From: Candidatus Blochmannia sp. SNP
GTDB lineage: Bacteria > Pseudomonadota > Gammaproteobacteria > Enterobacterales > Enterobacteriaceae
DNA: 64,000 nt
Direction of reading: 5' to 3'
NCBI RefSeq assembly: GCF_036549215.1
Contig: NZ_CP144371.1
Coordinates: 682,001-746,000, forward strand
Shown: one piece after another, positions 52,156 to 63,238 of the stretch
How the letters are laid out: every line of letters begins with the position of its first letter
Numbering within the stretch: the first letter of the stretch is position 1
Position numbers and translations under genes: made by a program
Notes under the pieces: model-generated
What the model was told of the DNA's origin: nothing
Seen by the model: the letters and a program-made list of their open reading frames with translations, nothing else
Database searches by the model: none

Positions 52156-52678
52156 ATAATTGCTCCTAATTTTATATATATATTAAAACAAACTCATATC
52201 AATATGATATAAAATTTAATTTTTAAATAAAATTCACTAATATTACAAATATATAATGAATAAAAAATTAAATAAAATAAGTATTATTATTTAATAAAAT
52301 ATAACAGGCCTTATTTAAGCAACCTTTTCATTTTATTATGATACTTGATTATTTTTAAAACGTACACTTAATTATAGAATCATATCAATATATATACAAA
52401 CCAATTATAATATTTTAGAAAAATATTATAATTGGTTTGTATATATATTTTTTATTGCTTATAATGGGAATAATAAGTATTGATAATTGTTTAAAAATTA
52501 TGCATTATGTTACAATATCATTGAGGTGTTTATAACAATATTATAATATTTATTATCAATAATAATAGTATTGTATTTAATTTATTAAATATTTATACGG
52601 AAATCATAATATTCATTTTATGATTTTAAAAAATTATATTTTTATAGAAACAAAACTTTTATTCAATAAAAATACATT
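52156..52678. promoter_or_regulatory. Divergent dksA/coaE intergenic region
   Basis: 523 nt between divergent genes, so it must hold both promoters. It contains the 30-bp inverted repeat at 52387-52449 in its centre. sfsA, the E. coli neighbour upstream of dksA, is gone. No promoter can be assigned reliably in such AT-rich DNA. Confidence 0.4.
52387..52449. repeat. Perfect 30-bp inverted repeat between dksA and coaE
   Basis: Arms 52387-52416 and 52420-52449 are perfect reverse complements with a 3-nt loop (AGA), the longest perfect hairpin I found. On the plus strand it is followed by a T-rich stretch starting at 52450. It lies between divergent genes, where no terminator is needed unless it isolates the two promoters or belonged to a lost gene. 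Confidence 0.85.
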
Positions 52679-53296
52679 ATGTCTTATATTGTTGCGCTAA
52701 CCGGAGGTATTTGTTCTGGGAAAAGTGTTATTGCTAAAAAATTTTCTGATTTATCAAAAAAAGTATCTGTAGTAGATTCCGATTTGATTTCTAGAAAAGT
52801 AACACAACCTGGAAGCATTGCTTTACATATGGTAGCTAAACATTTTGGATCAGATATATTATTTTCCAATGGTTCATTAAATCGATCCATGTTAAAAAAA
52901 ATCATTTTTTTTAATCTTAAAGATAAAGAATGGCTTGAAAAATTGTTACATCCGATAATCAGAAAAGAAACTCAAAAAACTATAAATCTATTATTTAATA
53001 GATCATATTATATATTATGGGTAATTCCATTGTTAATAGAAAATAATTTACAAAAATTTGCAGATCGTATATTAGTAGTAGATGTTCGCACCGATATTCA
53101 ATTGAATCGGATTATTAACAGAGACAAAATTAGCCAACGATATGCTAAAAATATTCTATTATCACAAGTATCTCGTCAACATAGACTCGACTTTGCCGAT
53201 GATATTATTAACAACAACAAAAATCTGAATGACATCGACACAGACATTTCCATTTTACATAAATATTATATGAATGTAAAAAAAAATAATCACTAA
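52679..53296 (+). CDS. coaE: Dephospho-CoA kinase
   Basis: Last step of coenzyme A synthesis. 205 residues (E. coli 206). P-loop GGICSGKS at 9-16, then DSDLISRKV and PLLIENNL with the substrate-binding residues. It is convergent with secA across 377 nt, and complements coaA in this window. E. coli neighbours zapD/yacG and mutT are missing. Confidence 0.96.
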   Translation: MSYIVALTGGICSGKSVIAKKFSDLSKKVSVVDSDLISRKVTQPGSIALHMVAKHFGSDILFSNGSLNRSMLKKIIFFNLKDKEWLEKLLHPIIRKETQKTINLLFNRSYYILWVIPLLIENNLQKFADRILVVDVRTDIQLNRIINRDKISQRYAKNILLSQVSRQHRLDFADDIINNNKNLNDIDTDISILHKYYMNVKKNNH

Positions 53297-53673
53297 AACT
53301 ACTGTTTTTATTAAGAAAAATTTCAAAATTATGTCATATTCATCGTATGAAATACATATTTCATCATCATAATAACAAATTATGTATTCATTATTTTTGT
53401 AATCAAATCATTATAATTATTTTCATATTTGCACTTTACACACACAATACAACCCATTATTAAAATTACAAATAGCTAATCTCAGATTAGTTAACATTGT
53501 GGCGCGATAATAAAGATTATGAATATATAAAAATACTATGTATATGTTGTAAACGTTCTTTATTTATAATGTACAAACATTATTTTTTATTTTAAATAAA
53601 AGTATAATTTCATTGTCAATCGCATAATAATTACATTAAAACAATTTCAAATAGTTTATATGTATATTAGTGA
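53297..53673. other. Gene-free gap between convergent coaE and secA
   Basis: 377 nt between two gene ends, where mutT and others lie in E. coli. Short hairpins are present (for example a 7-bp stem CTAATCT/AGATTAG near 53474-53488) that may end transcription. No coding. Confidence 0.4.
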
Positions 53674-56406
53674 TTAATGATATTTATATGTAATTTTACC
53701 ATGACATTCCTTAAATTTCTTATTAGATCCGCAGGGACAAGAATCATTACGTCCTACTACTTTATTTTTAATTAGTGTATTTGCATGTAGAAAATAATCT
53801 ATAGACAATAATTTACTATTAATTATTTGTGGATTAATAGATTGTATCTCATTACACTTGTTACTTTCTGATAAAATGGATTCTTTTTTATTAAACAATT
53901 CCATCATTAGTTTACTAATTTCACTTATTACTTCATATTTCAAATGATCTAGCATTTTAGTAAACATAGCAAATGATTCTCTTTTATATTCTTGTTTAGG
54001 ATCTTTTTGTGCATACCCTCTTAAATGAATTCCTTGACGTAAATAATCCATTGATGATAAGTGTTCTTTCCATAAGATATCAAATGTTCTTAACATAATT
54101 CCTTTTTCAAAAGAACGCACAATATTCACTCCTATTATTTGTCTGGCATGTTCATATTGTTGGGTCATACTATCTAATATACGCTGACGTAATCTTTCTT
54201 TTTCTTCATATAATTTGGGATCTAAATCTATCCATCCTGCAAGAGGTAATGTTAAATAAAAATCAGTTTTCAAACATTCTTCTAATTTTATTAAATCATT
54301 TTTATCCTCTATGATTTGTAAAGGAATATAAATATTAAATAATTTGTCAATAACATCGCGACGAATATTACTGATAATATCATCAATATCTGACATGTTT
54401 AATAATTTATCGCGTTGTTCATAAATAACTCGACGTTGATCGTTGGCTACATCATCATATTCTAATAATTGTTTTCTAATATCAAAATTACGATTTTCTA
54501 CTTTTTTTTGAGCATGGGCAATAGCTTTAGTGATCCATGGATGTTCTATTGCTTCTCCAGATTTCATACCTAATTTTTTCATCATATTTACTAATCTATC
54601 AGAAGCAAAAATTCGTATTAAAGAATCTTCCATTGATAAATAAAATCTAGAGGAACCTATATCTCCTTGTCGTCCGGATCTCCCGCGCAGTTGATTATCA
54701 ATACGACGAGATTCATGCCGTTCAGTACCAATTACATGTAGCCCTCCAGATTTTAATACTGTATCGTGACGTTTTTTCCAATCAGATCTAATTTTTGAAA
54801 TTTTACATGTACTCACTGTATTCAATTCAGCAATTTCTGCGCGATAATTTCCTCCTAACATAATATCAGTTCCACGGCCAGCCATATTTGTAGCAATAGT
54901 TACTGCACCAGGATACCCCGCTTGAGCTATAATATCCGCTTCTACAGAATGAAATTTAGCATTTAAAACTTTATGAACAACTCCAGCTTGCTTTAAAGCA
55001 CGAGAAATAATTTCAGATTTATCAATTGATATAGTTCCTACTAAAACTGGCTGATTACGTTTAACACAGTTTTTAACATCACTAACAATAGCATCAATTT
55101 TTTCGCGTTCCGTCATATAAATTACATCTGGTAAATCGTTACGAATCATAGGGCGATTAGTCGGTATAATAATAGTATCTAATTTGTAGATAGATTGAAA
55201 CTCAAATGCTTCGGTATGAGCAGTTCCTGTCATGCCAGATAACTTTTCATATAAACGAAAATAATTTTGAAATGTAATTGAAGCTAATGTTTGATTCTCA
55301 TTTTGCACTGTTACTCGTTCCTTAGCTTCTATCGCTTGATGTAATCCATCTGACCATCGACGACCAGGCATAACACGTCCTGTATGTTCATCGATAATCA
55401 GTATTTCACCATTTTTAACAAGATAATCTACTTCGCATGAAAATAAAATATGTGCACGAAACGCTGCATTAACATGGTGCATCAAGATGATATTATCTGA
55501 TGAATATAATGATTCGCCTTGATTCATGATTTCAGATTTAATTAACAATTGTTCTATTAATACTAATCCTTGCTCAGTTAATATAACTTGTCTAGATTTT
55601 TCATCAACTGTGAAATATTCTTCTTTTTGTAAATCTTTTATATTTTTTGTATTTTTTTGAATTATACTAAAGACTAATTCGTTTATTTTTAAATATAATA
55701 AAGAAGTATCATCTGATGGGCCAGAAATGACCAATGGAGTACGAGCTTCATCGATCAAAATAGAATCTACTTCATCTATTAATGCATAATATAATCCTCG
55801 TTGTACCCGTTCTTCTGGAACAAAAACCATATTGTCACGCAAATAATCAAAGCCATATTCATTATTTGTTCCATAGGTAATATCTGCTGCATACGCAGCG
55901 CGTTTTATAGATGTTGATTGTTCCGGTAAATTGATCCCAACGGTCAATCCTAAAAATTCAAATAATGGTCTATTATTTACTGCATCTCTATGTGCTAAGT
56001 AATTATTAACTGTAACGATATGCACTCCTTTACCACTTAACGCATTCAAGTAAGCGGGTAACGTAGCGGTTAGAGTTTTTCCTTCCCCAGTTTTCATTTC
56101 CGCGATACAACGATTATTTAAAACTATTCCACCCAATAATTGGGCATCAAAAAGACGTATATTGAATATCCTCTTGATAGCCTCGCGCACTACAGCAAAC
56201 GTTTGTGGTAATAATTCTTCAAATTTTACACCTGACTTAATAGATGCACGAAACTCATTAGTTTTAGATGCAAGTTGATTATCATTTAATTTTTCTATAT
56301 CTTTTTCCATACAATTTATAATATCCACCACTTTTTTCATACGATATAGTGCACGCTCATTTCTATTTTTAAAAATTTTAGTAAGTAATTTAAATGGTGT
56401 TATCAT
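53674..56406 (-). CDS. secA: Preprotein translocase ATPase SecA
   Basis: Motor that pushes proteins through SecYEG. 910 residues (E. coli 901). Walker A in [19 protein letters not shown], Walker B in [41 protein letters not shown], and the C-terminal zinc finger [14 protein letters not shown] are intact. The regulatory gene secM, which precedes secA in E. coli, is absent, so secretion-responsive control of secA is expected to be lost. Confidence 0.98.
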   Translation of the reverse strand: MITPFKLLTKIFKNRNERALYRMKKVVDIINCMEKDIEKLNDNQLASKTNEFRASIKSGVKFEELLPQTFAVVREAIKRIFNIRLFDAQLLGGIVLNNRCIAEMKTGEGKTLTATLPAYLNALSGKGVHIVTVNNYLAHRDAVNNRPLFEFLGLTVGINLPEQSTSIKRAAYAADITYGTNNEYGFDYLRDNMVFVPEERVQRGLYYALIDEVDSILIDEARTPLVISGPSDDTSLLYLKINELVFSIIQKNTKNIKDLQKEEYFTVDEKSRQVILTEQGLVLIEQLLIKSEIMNQGESLYSSDNIILMHHVNAAFRAHILFSCEVDYLVKNGEILIIDEHTGRVMPGRRWSDGLHQAIEAKERVTVQNENQTLASITFQNYFRLYEKLSGMTGTAHTEAFEFQSIYKLDTIIIPTNRPMIRNDLPDVIYMTEREKIDAIVSDVKNCVKRNQPVLVGTISIDKSEIISRALKQAGVVHKVLNAKFHSVEADIIAQAGYPGAVTIATNMAGRGTDIMLGGNYRAEIAELNTVSTCKISKIRSDWKKRHDTVLKSGGLHVIGTERHESRRIDNQLRGRSGRQGDIGSSRFYLSMEDSLIRIFASDRLVNMMKKLGMKSGEAIEHPWITKAIAHAQKKVENRNFDIRKQLLEYDDVANDQRRVIYEQRDKLLNMSDIDDIISNIRRDVIDKLFNIYIPLQIIEDKNDLIKLEECLKTDFYLTLPLAGWIDLDPKLYEEKERLRQRILDSMTQQYEHARQIIGVNIVRSFEKGIMLRTFDILWKEHLSSMDYLRQGIHLRGYAQKDPKQEYKRESFAMFTKMLDHLKYEVISEISKLMMELFNKKESILSESNKCNEIQSINPQIINSKLLSIDYFLHANTLIKNKVVGRNDSCPCGSNKKFKECHGKITYKYH

Positions 56407-57258
56407 AATAATTTATATCTCATTACAATGACGGTGAATTATACAAATAACAATGTGACAATATACTCTTATTGACGATATATACTATATGCACATATGT
56501 ATTTGATTGTTTTAATAACAGTAATTAATTTATATTATTTTACAATCCATTAAAATAAATGTGAATAAATTGAACAAAATATATGTGTAATGCTATAAAT
56601 AATATTGATTAACATAAATATTTATATAAAAATATTTAAACAGTAAAATCGCATGGATAAGTATATAAGCTTTTATTTACATAAACTTACGCATTAAGTA
56701 TATGTTTTAAACATATTATATAATGCGATATATGATTAATGGTTGATTAGCATATTTGATATTCTGAATGTAAAACTATTTAAATAAACTTTAAAAATCG
56801 TTCAAGTATAGTTATTAATAATTATTAAATTTATTATATACGAATATAAAAATATATTTTATATATGGAAATGTATATATTCACTTGATAGCATAGATGG
56901 TTTCTACACATACAAATAAGAAGAAATAAAATATCAAAAAATATTCGTTTATCTCTGATTTTCATAATGATATAAACTTATAAATTAGACATGCTATACT
57001 CAGATTTATATATACATATCGTCTATTTTACAAGATAAAAATGTTTATTACAGACAAATTTAAATAATTTTTTAGAGCTTTTAATTTAATAAATTAGAAG
57101 TATATAGTATGTAATATAACTACATATGTATTAATAAATGAAATTTTTTAAATAATTAAATAATAATAATGGAATTATCTTAAATAAATTAGATAAATTT
57201 ACGTGTTAAAATTTATAATGATATTATCATTTTTACATTTAAAAATATGAATGGATAT
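56407..57258. other. 852-nt gene-free region between lpxC and secA (secM lost)
   Basis: In E. coli secM occupies this place and its arrest peptide controls secA. I see no open frame and no arrest motif (GIRAGP-like) on the minus strand. A 15-nt palindrome at 57217-57231, 28 nt after the lpxC stop, may end the cell-division operon; a 17-nt near-palindrome around 56700-56716 is the only other structure. Confidence 0.5.
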
Positions 57259-58152
57259 CTAAAATACTAAAGGTAGATCAGATGCCTTAGAAAAAGTAGC
57301 GATTTCCCATGACTCTTGGCATGATAAAACAGTTTTTAATAATTTATTATTTAGGGTATGTCCGGATTTGAAAGCAATAAAAGAACCGATAAGATTGTGT
57401 CCACACATAAATAGATCACCAATGGCATCAAGCATTTTATGTCGCACAAATTCATCGTCAAAACGTAATCCATCTTCATTAAGCACACGATCATCATCAA
57501 TTATTATAGCCGAACTGAAGCTTCCTCCTAAAGCAAATCCACGAGATTGTAAATCTTTAATATCACGCATAAAGCCAAAAGTACGCGCTCGACTAATATT
57601 ATGAACAAAAGATTCTGAAGAAAAATTAAAAAAACAATGCTGCGTATTAACATTAATCGCTGGGTGATCAAAATCAATAGTAAAATCAAGTGTAAACCCA
57701 TCAAATGGTCTTAGTTCAGCCCATTTATCACCATCCTCAACACGTACGGTTTGTTTTAATCGGATAAATTTTTTAGCGCTATTAAGTTCTTCTATGCCAG
57801 CATCTAATAATAAGCATACAAAAGGATTAGCGCTTCCATCCATTATTGGCACTTCAGGGGCATTCAGTTCTATAATAATATTATCAATACCCAATCCTGC
57901 TTGAGCAGCACTTAAATGTTCTACAGTAAAAATTTGAGCACCATATTCATTAATCAAACATGTACACAATGCAGTGCTCCCTACTGATTTAATATTAACT
58001 TGAAAATCTACAGGAGGATATAAATCAGTACGACGATAAATAATACCAGTATTTGCTGCAGTAGGACGTAAAGTTAATGTAACTTTTTTACCAGTATGTA
58101 ATCCTACACCAGTAACTTGTACAACGCGCTTTAATGTTCGTTGTTTTATCAT
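57259..58152 (-). CDS. lpxC: UDP-3-O-acyl-GlcNAc deacetylase LpxC, C-terminal degron missing
   Basis: Zinc deacetylase, committed step of lipid A synthesis. 297 residues against 305 in E. coli. E78/H79 in [11 protein letters not shown], the metal site [15 protein letters not shown] and the catalytic His in [11 protein letters not shown] are intact. The protein stops at DLPLVF, at the point where E. coli continues with the last eight residues of LAFKAPSAVLA, the tail recognised by FtsH. Lipid A synthesis itself, and so an outer membrane with LPS, is implied. Last gene of the dcw cluster, as in E. coli. Confidence 0.97.
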   Translation of the reverse strand: MIKQRTLKRVVQVTGVGLHTGKKVTLTLRPTAANTGIIYRRTDLYPPVDFQVNIKSVGSTALCTCLINEYGAQIFTVEHLSAAQAGLGIDNIIIELNAPEVPIMDGSANPFVCLLLDAGIEELNSAKKFIRLKQTVRVEDGDKWAELRPFDGFTLDFTIDFDHPAINVNTQHCFFNFSSESFVHNISRARTFGFMRDIKDLQSRGFALGGSFSSAIIIDDDRVLNEDGLRFDDEFVRHKMLDAIGDLFMCGHNLIGSFIAFKSGHTLNNKLLKTVLSCQESWEIATFSKASDLPLVF

Positions 58153-58253
58153 GATATTATTTCATACAATTATTATACTATTACTATACCAATAAATTAT
58201 ATAGACATATATTTTCATTTTTGTGATAATTGCTCATTAATATTATCTTTAAT

Positions 58254-59432
58254 TTAGTCTTCTTGTTTTCTTAGAAAAGCGGGAATATCTAAATAATCTG
58301 TATCTTTATCAAGGGTTGTACTCTGCTGGTTAACTGTATCAGATGATGTATGTCTAGATTCCTTGAAAAATGTAGATACTCTTTGAGAAGAATGATTATG
58401 ATAATGATTATCTCGTGTTATTTTTTTTTCTTCTTTAATATTTGATCGGGATCGGGATCGGATAATATCCGAACGCTTATCAATACCAATTCCTGTTGCA
58501 ACCACAGTAACACGTAATTCATTATTTATATCTGGGTCTAAAGCAGTACCTATTACTACTGTTGCGTTATCAGAAGCGAAAGAACGTATAGTATTACCCA
58601 CAGTTTCAAATTCATCTAACCGTAGATCTAAACCAGAAGTAATATTTACTAAAACACCGCGAGCTCCAGATAAATCAATATCTTCTAATAAAGGACTAGC
58701 AATAGCTAATTCAGATGCTTCTTCTGCTCTATCGTCTCCACATCCTACTCCAGCTCCCATCATAGCGTATCCCATTTCTGACATTACTGTACGTACATCT
58801 GCAAAATCTACATTCATTAAGCCTGGTCGAGTGATTAATTCTGCAATACCTTGCACTGCCCCTTTTAATACATCATTGGCAGCACTAAATGCATCTAATA
58901 ATGATATGCCGCGTCCTAAAACCTTCAATAATTTGTCGTTTGGAATTGTTATTAGTGAATCTACATATCTAGATAATTCAGAAATTCCTTGTTCAGCGAA
59001 CATCATACGTTTTTTCCCTTCAAAATTAAAAGGTTTAGTAACTACGGCTACAGTTAAAATTCCTAAATCTTTAGCTACTTCGGCTACTATCGGAGCAGCA
59101 CCTGTTCCAGTTCCTCCGCCCATGCCTGCGGCAATAAAAACCATATCTGCACCTTCTATAGTGGCTTTCAATACATCGCGATCTTCTTCTGCAGAGTTAC
59201 GACCAATTTCTGGATTAGCGCCTGCCCCTAACCCTTTAGTAATGGAACTACCAATTTGGATGGTTTGGCCTATTGTCATTTTTCTTAAAGCTTGAGCATC
59301 AGTATTAACAGCAAAAAAATCCACACCTTCAATATGTTCACGTAACATGTGCTCAACCGCATTACTGCCACCTCCGCCAATACCAACAACTTTAATTACT
59401 GCGTCACTAGTTAATTCCATTGGTTCAAACAT
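58254..59432 (-). CDS. ftsZ: Cell division GTPase FtsZ
   Basis: Tubulin homologue forming the Z ring. 392 residues (E. coli 383). GTP-binding GGGTGTG motif in [23 protein letters not shown]7-loop region and the C-terminal peptide [12 protein letters not shown] that binds FtsA/ZipA are all present. I start at the ATG at 59432 (MFEPMELT, family start) with GGAG 6 nt before; the ATG at 59444 overlaps that site. It follows ftsA by 78 nt. Confidence 0.98.
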   Translation of the reverse strand: MFEPMELTSDAVIKVVGIGGGGSNAVEHMLREHIEGVDFFAVNTDAQALRKMTIGQTIQIGSSITKGLGAGANPEIGRNSAEEDRDVLKATIEGADMVFIAAGMGGGTGTGAAPIVAEVAKDLGILTVAVVTKPFNFEGKKRMMFAEQGISELSRYVDSLITIPNDKLLKVLGRGISLLDAFSAANDVLKGAVQGIAELITRPGLMNVDFADVRTVMSEMGYAMMGAGVGCGDDRAEEASELAIASPLLEDIDLSGARGVLVNITSGLDLRLDEFETVGNTIRSFASDNATVVIGTALDPDINNELRVTVVATGIGIDKRSDIIRSRSRSNIKEEKKITRDNHYHNHSSQRVSTFFKESRHTSSDTVNQQSTTLDKDTDYLDIPAFLRKQED

Positions 59433-59510
59433 AGTTTTCTCCATATTACTTCAGTTATTTTGAGATAAATTTTTTAACGGATTTAGCATATTTTAAATTT
59501 ATAAAAATTT

Positions 59511-60767
59511 TTAAAATTCTTTTTTTAACCAATTATTCATTTTTTTTATCCAACTTTTAATTGTTATTCCTTTTTCTATATTTATCTCATTATTCAAATG
59601 AGATTCTTTTCCATAATGTAATAATCCAATAACAGTAGAGTACTGTGGATTTTTTATATCATCTATTATTCCGCTCGTATTTATAGAAGACGCAATGCGA
59701 ACTTGTGTATGAAATACTTTTTGCGCACAAGCTGACAATCCATCTATAAGAGATGCTCCACCAGTTAATACAATACCTGCTGCAAGATGATGTTTAATAT
59801 TAATTTGGCGTAGTTGTGATTGTAATTGCAGTATTTCTTGATTAATTAACATCATTAACTCAATATATCTAGGCTCAATTATTTCCGCTAACATATGACG
59901 TTGTAAAACACGAGGGGGTCTACCTCCAACACTTGGAACTTCTATATTTTCTCCTTTACTAATTAGAGATTCTAAAGCACAACCATAACGTATCTTAATT
60001 ATTTCTGCATCAGACAATGGTGTTCCAAAAGCATAGGCAATATCACTAGTAACTACATTTCCAGCATATGGAATAACTTTAGTATGGCGTAAAGCTCCAG
60101 CAGTATATATTGCCACATCCATCGTGCCACCACCAAGATCTACAACACAGACGCCCAATTCACGCTCATCTTCTGTTAACACAGCATAACTAGATGCCAA
60201 TCCAGAAAATATCAGTTGATCTACCTGTAATCCACATCGTTCTACTGCTTTGACAATATTTTTAGCCATATCATTATGGCAAGTAATCAAATGGACTTTA
60301 GCTTGCATTCTAACCCCAGATAATCCAACTGGATTTTTTATCCCTTCTTGATAATCAATAGCATAATTCTGTGGAATAACGTGCAATATTCGATGCTCAT
60401 CACGTATTTTAACTGATTTAGCTATATGTACTACATTATCCACATCTGATTGCGTTACCTCTTCTTCTGAAATAGGTACCATACCTATTTCATTTTTACA
60501 GCTAATATGTTTTCCAGATAAAGAAAGATAAACAGATGAAATTTGACAACCTGCCATTAATTCTGCTTGATTAATTGAATATTGTACACATTTTATTACT
60601 GATTCCAAATTATTTACTCCTCCTTTATCCATGCCACGCGATGAACAATATCCTAATCCAATAATATTTATTATTCCATCAGGCAAAACTTCACCTACCA
60701 TCGTAGCAACTTTAGCTGTGCCAATTTCTAATCCTACTAGTAATTTTTTATCTGAAGTTTTGATCAT
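59511..60767 (-). CDS. ftsA: Cell division protein FtsA
   Basis: Actin-like ATPase tethering FtsZ to the membrane. 418 residues (E. coli 420). VGLEIGTAKVATMVGEVLPDG at the phosphate-1 site, VVDLGGGTMDVAIY, VLTGGASLIDGL and the C-terminal amphipathic segment (IKSWIKKMNNWLKKEF) are present. Order ftsQ-ftsA-ftsZ as in E. coli. Confidence 0.97.
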   Translation of the reverse strand: MIKTSDKKLLVGLEIGTAKVATMVGEVLPDGIINIIGLGYCSSRGMDKGGVNNLESVIKCVQYSINQAELMAGCQISSVYLSLSGKHISCKNEIGMVPISEEEVTQSDVDNVVHIAKSVKIRDEHRILHVIPQNYAIDYQEGIKNPVGLSGVRMQAKVHLITCHNDMAKNIVKAVERCGLQVDQLIFSGLASSYAVLTEDERELGVCVVDLGGGTMDVAIYTAGALRHTKVIPYAGNVVTSDIAYAFGTPLSDAEIIKIRYGCALESLISKGENIEVPSVGGRPPRVLQRHMLAEIIEPRYIELMMLINQEILQLQSQLRQINIKHHLAAGIVLTGGASLIDGLSACAQKVFHTQVRIASSINTSGIIDDIKNPQYSTVIGLLHYGKESHLNNEINIEKGITIKSWIKKMNNWLKKEF

Positions 60768-60796
60768 GTTTGTATTTGCCTTTATTTATTTTTTCT

Positions 60797-61612
60797 TTAT
60801 TTATTATAAAGTACAGGAGTAATCGAGCTAGAAATCCATCTTACAGCAAATCCTGATCGGTAACGTAAATCTATATAATCAATATATTTATTATTTTCGT
60901 TAATTTCTTGAAGAAGAATAGGATAAATTTTAATGAAATAATATAATCGTTCGATTATATTATTTCTACCTAATTTTAGATGAATATTATCTTGTAAAAT
61001 CAATTGCCATGAATAACGTGTATCCATTTTTATGGATTTTATTTGAAATTTATTAGACTTTAATATTTCATTAAATATGTGGTAATTAGTTAGTACAGTT
61101 TTTTCGCTGCCTTTTGGCCCATATAAATACGGAATTTTTGTGTCATTATTTTTATATTTTTTAGGTATACTAAAAATAGTACCTGTTATACTGATGTTTT
61201 GTAAATTATTCCAATAAGCTAATGGAATATGCTCTACTATGTGAATCTTTAATGTATCTGGCCATTGTTTCCTTATACTCACTTGCTGAATCCATGGTAA
61301 ACATTCAATTTTTTTTTGAATAATATTAATATCCTGCGTGATAAATGTGCCTAATACACCTAATTTTATTATTATCTGATTAATATCTGTGTTAGTAGTA
61401 TAATAACGATTCCCAGTCACTATCATACAAGACACAGGACAACAACAAGAATTATAAATCCATGTTTTTACATAATAAAAAATCCAAACAACACCAATTA
61501 TAGCGATAAATAATAATATCCAATCTAATAATGGATGATGAAATTTATAATATCTATTTGGACTTAGTTTTAAACTATATTTAACTTTTGTGCTTTTACG
61601 TGCGTTCAACAC
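60797..61612 (-). CDS. ftsQ: Cell division protein FtsQ
   Basis: Bitopic protein bridging early and late divisome proteins and binding FtsB/FtsL. 271 residues (E. coli 276). One membrane segment at about 29-47, then a POTRA domain (YYTTNTDINQIIIKLG..., WIQQVSIRKQWPDTLKIHIVEHIPLAYWN) and a beta domain. The start codon is GTG. Between murC and ftsQ only 128 nt remain, so ddlB, which lies there in E. coli, is lost. Divergence is higher than in its neighbours, as usual for FtsQ. Confidence 0.93.
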   Translation of the reverse strand: MLNARKSTKVKYSLKLSPNRYYKFHHPLLDWILLFIAIIGVVWIFYYVKTWIYNSCCCPVSCMIVTGNRYYTTNTDINQIIIKLGVLGTFITQDINIIQKKIECLPWIQQVSIRKQWPDTLKIHIVEHIPLAYWNNLQNISITGTIFSIPKKYKNNDTKIPYLYGPKGSEKTVLTNYHIFNEILKSNKFQIKSIKMDTRYSWQLILQDNIHLKLGRNNIIERLYYFIKIYPILLQEINENNKYIDYIDLRYRSGFAVRWISSSITPVLYNK

Positions 61613-61740
61613 TGTTCGAAGTGTTTTAGTAATTTATTTCTTTTCATAATTTTATTGCCATAAAATTCATTATTATTCTATGCATACTTATATTTTTTAC
61701 TTTATACTGTTTGTCATGATAGTTTTATATATATATATCA

Positions 61741-63186
61741 TTATTTTTTAATAATTAATTTACGCACAATTTCACTTATTGTACCTGCTCCTTGAATTAA
61801 GAGCAAATCGTTATTTTTTAAGAACTGAGCTAGTATATCTGATAACATCTGTGTATTTGATATAAATATTGGATTGATTTTACCATATTTACGAATTGTA
61901 TGACACAGAGATTGACTGTCTGCTCCTAAAATAGGAGTTTCGCCAGCAGAATAAACATCTAATATTAAAAGAATATCTACATTAGAAAGTACATTAACAA
62001 AATCATCATATAATTCTTTTATACGTGTGTACCTGTGAGGTTGAAATACCATAATTAATCGTCTATTAGGCCATCCGATTCGAGCTGTTACAATAGTAGC
62101 ATATAGTTCAGCAGGATGGTGTCCATAATCATCAATTAATATAAATTCTCCTGTTTGACTATTTATTGTATTTAAAGAATAATGACCTAAATTTTCAAAA
62201 CGTCGTTGTGTTCCTTGGAAATATAACATAGTTTTAAGAATATGTTCATCACTAATTCCTTCTTCAGTTGCTACTGCAATAGCAGCCGTAGCGTTAAGTG
62301 CATTATGACAACCAGGGGCATTTAAAGTTACTTTTAGTTTTGATTTATTTGGACGCAATACAGTAAAACTACTTTTTTCTATATTTTGATGATAATCAAA
62401 AACATGTAAATCAGCATTTTTATTAAAACCATAAGTAATAATTTTTCTATTAATCTTAGGTAAGATCTCACAAATTATGGGATCATCAATACACACCACA
62501 GCATGTCCATAAAATGGTAGATTATGTAAAAAACTAATAAATGCTTTTTTAAGACATTCAAGATTTCCTTGATATGCATTTATATGATCAGTATCAATAT
62601 TAGTAATCACCTCTACTATGGGATGTAAATGTAAAAATGAACCATCACTTTCGTCTGCTTCTACGATTAAATAACGACCATATCCAAGACGAGCATGCAC
62701 ACCTTCGGATTTTACTAGACCGCCGTTTATAAAAGTTGGATTTAACCCTGACTCAGTATAAATATTAGCTATCATTGCTGTAGTAGTAGTTTTCCCATGT
62801 GTTCCAGAAACAGCTATCCCATATCTAAACCTCATGAGTTCAGATAACATTTCTGTGCGTGTAATAACAGGAATCCGAGCTTGTTTAGCAGCTAAAATTT
62901 CTGGATTATTTGGGGTAATGGCGCCAGATATGACGACAACATTAGCATTATTTATATTACTATATTTATGGCCGAAATAAATTTTTACCCCTATTTCAAG
63001 TAAATGACGTGTTATATTATTGTGTACAATATCAGAACCAGTAACATCATAACCTTCATACATTAATACTTCTGCAATGCCACACATACCAGTTCCACCT
63101 ATGCCAACAAAATGTATTTTTTTGACATAACTCATCATTAACATAATATCTCTTGATTTAAATAACGGTATATTAAGCAGATTCAT
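61741..63186 (-). CDS. murC: UDP-N-acetylmuramate-L-alanine ligase
   Basis: Adds L-Ala to UDP-MurNAc, first amino acid of the peptidoglycan stem. 481 residues (E. coli 491). [22 protein letters not shown] loop [23 protein letters not shown] and DDYGHHPAE are intact. The ATG at 63186 has no clear ribosome site; the ATG 14 codons on (MLMMSYVKK) follows AAGAGA and may be used. 52 nt after murG. Confidence 0.97.
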   Translation of the reverse strand: MNLLNIPLFKSRDIMLMMSYVKKIHFVGIGGTGMCGIAEVLMYEGYDVTGSDIVHNNITRHLLEIGVKIYFGHKYSNINNANVVVISGAITPNNPEILAAKQARIPVITRTEMLSELMRFRYGIAVSGTHGKTTTTAMIANIYTESGLNPTFINGGLVKSEGVHARLGYGRYLIVEADESDGSFLHLHPIVEVITNIDTDHINAYQGNLECLKKAFISFLHNLPFYGHAVVCIDDPIICEILPKINRKIITYGFNKNADLHVFDYHQNIEKSSFTVLRPNKSKLKVTLNAPGCHNALNATAAIAVATEEGISDEHILKTMLYFQGTQRRFENLGHYSLNTINSQTGEFILIDDYGHHPAELYATIVTARIGWPNRRLIMVFQPHRYTRIKELYDDFVNVLSNVDILLILDVYSAGETPILGADSQSLCHTIRKYGKINPIFISNTQMLSDILAQFLKNNDLLLIQGAGTISEIVRKLIIKK

Positions 63187-63238
63187 GCAATATATTTCAA
63201 AATTTTACATATATAAAAAATTTAAATTATTAGTATAT

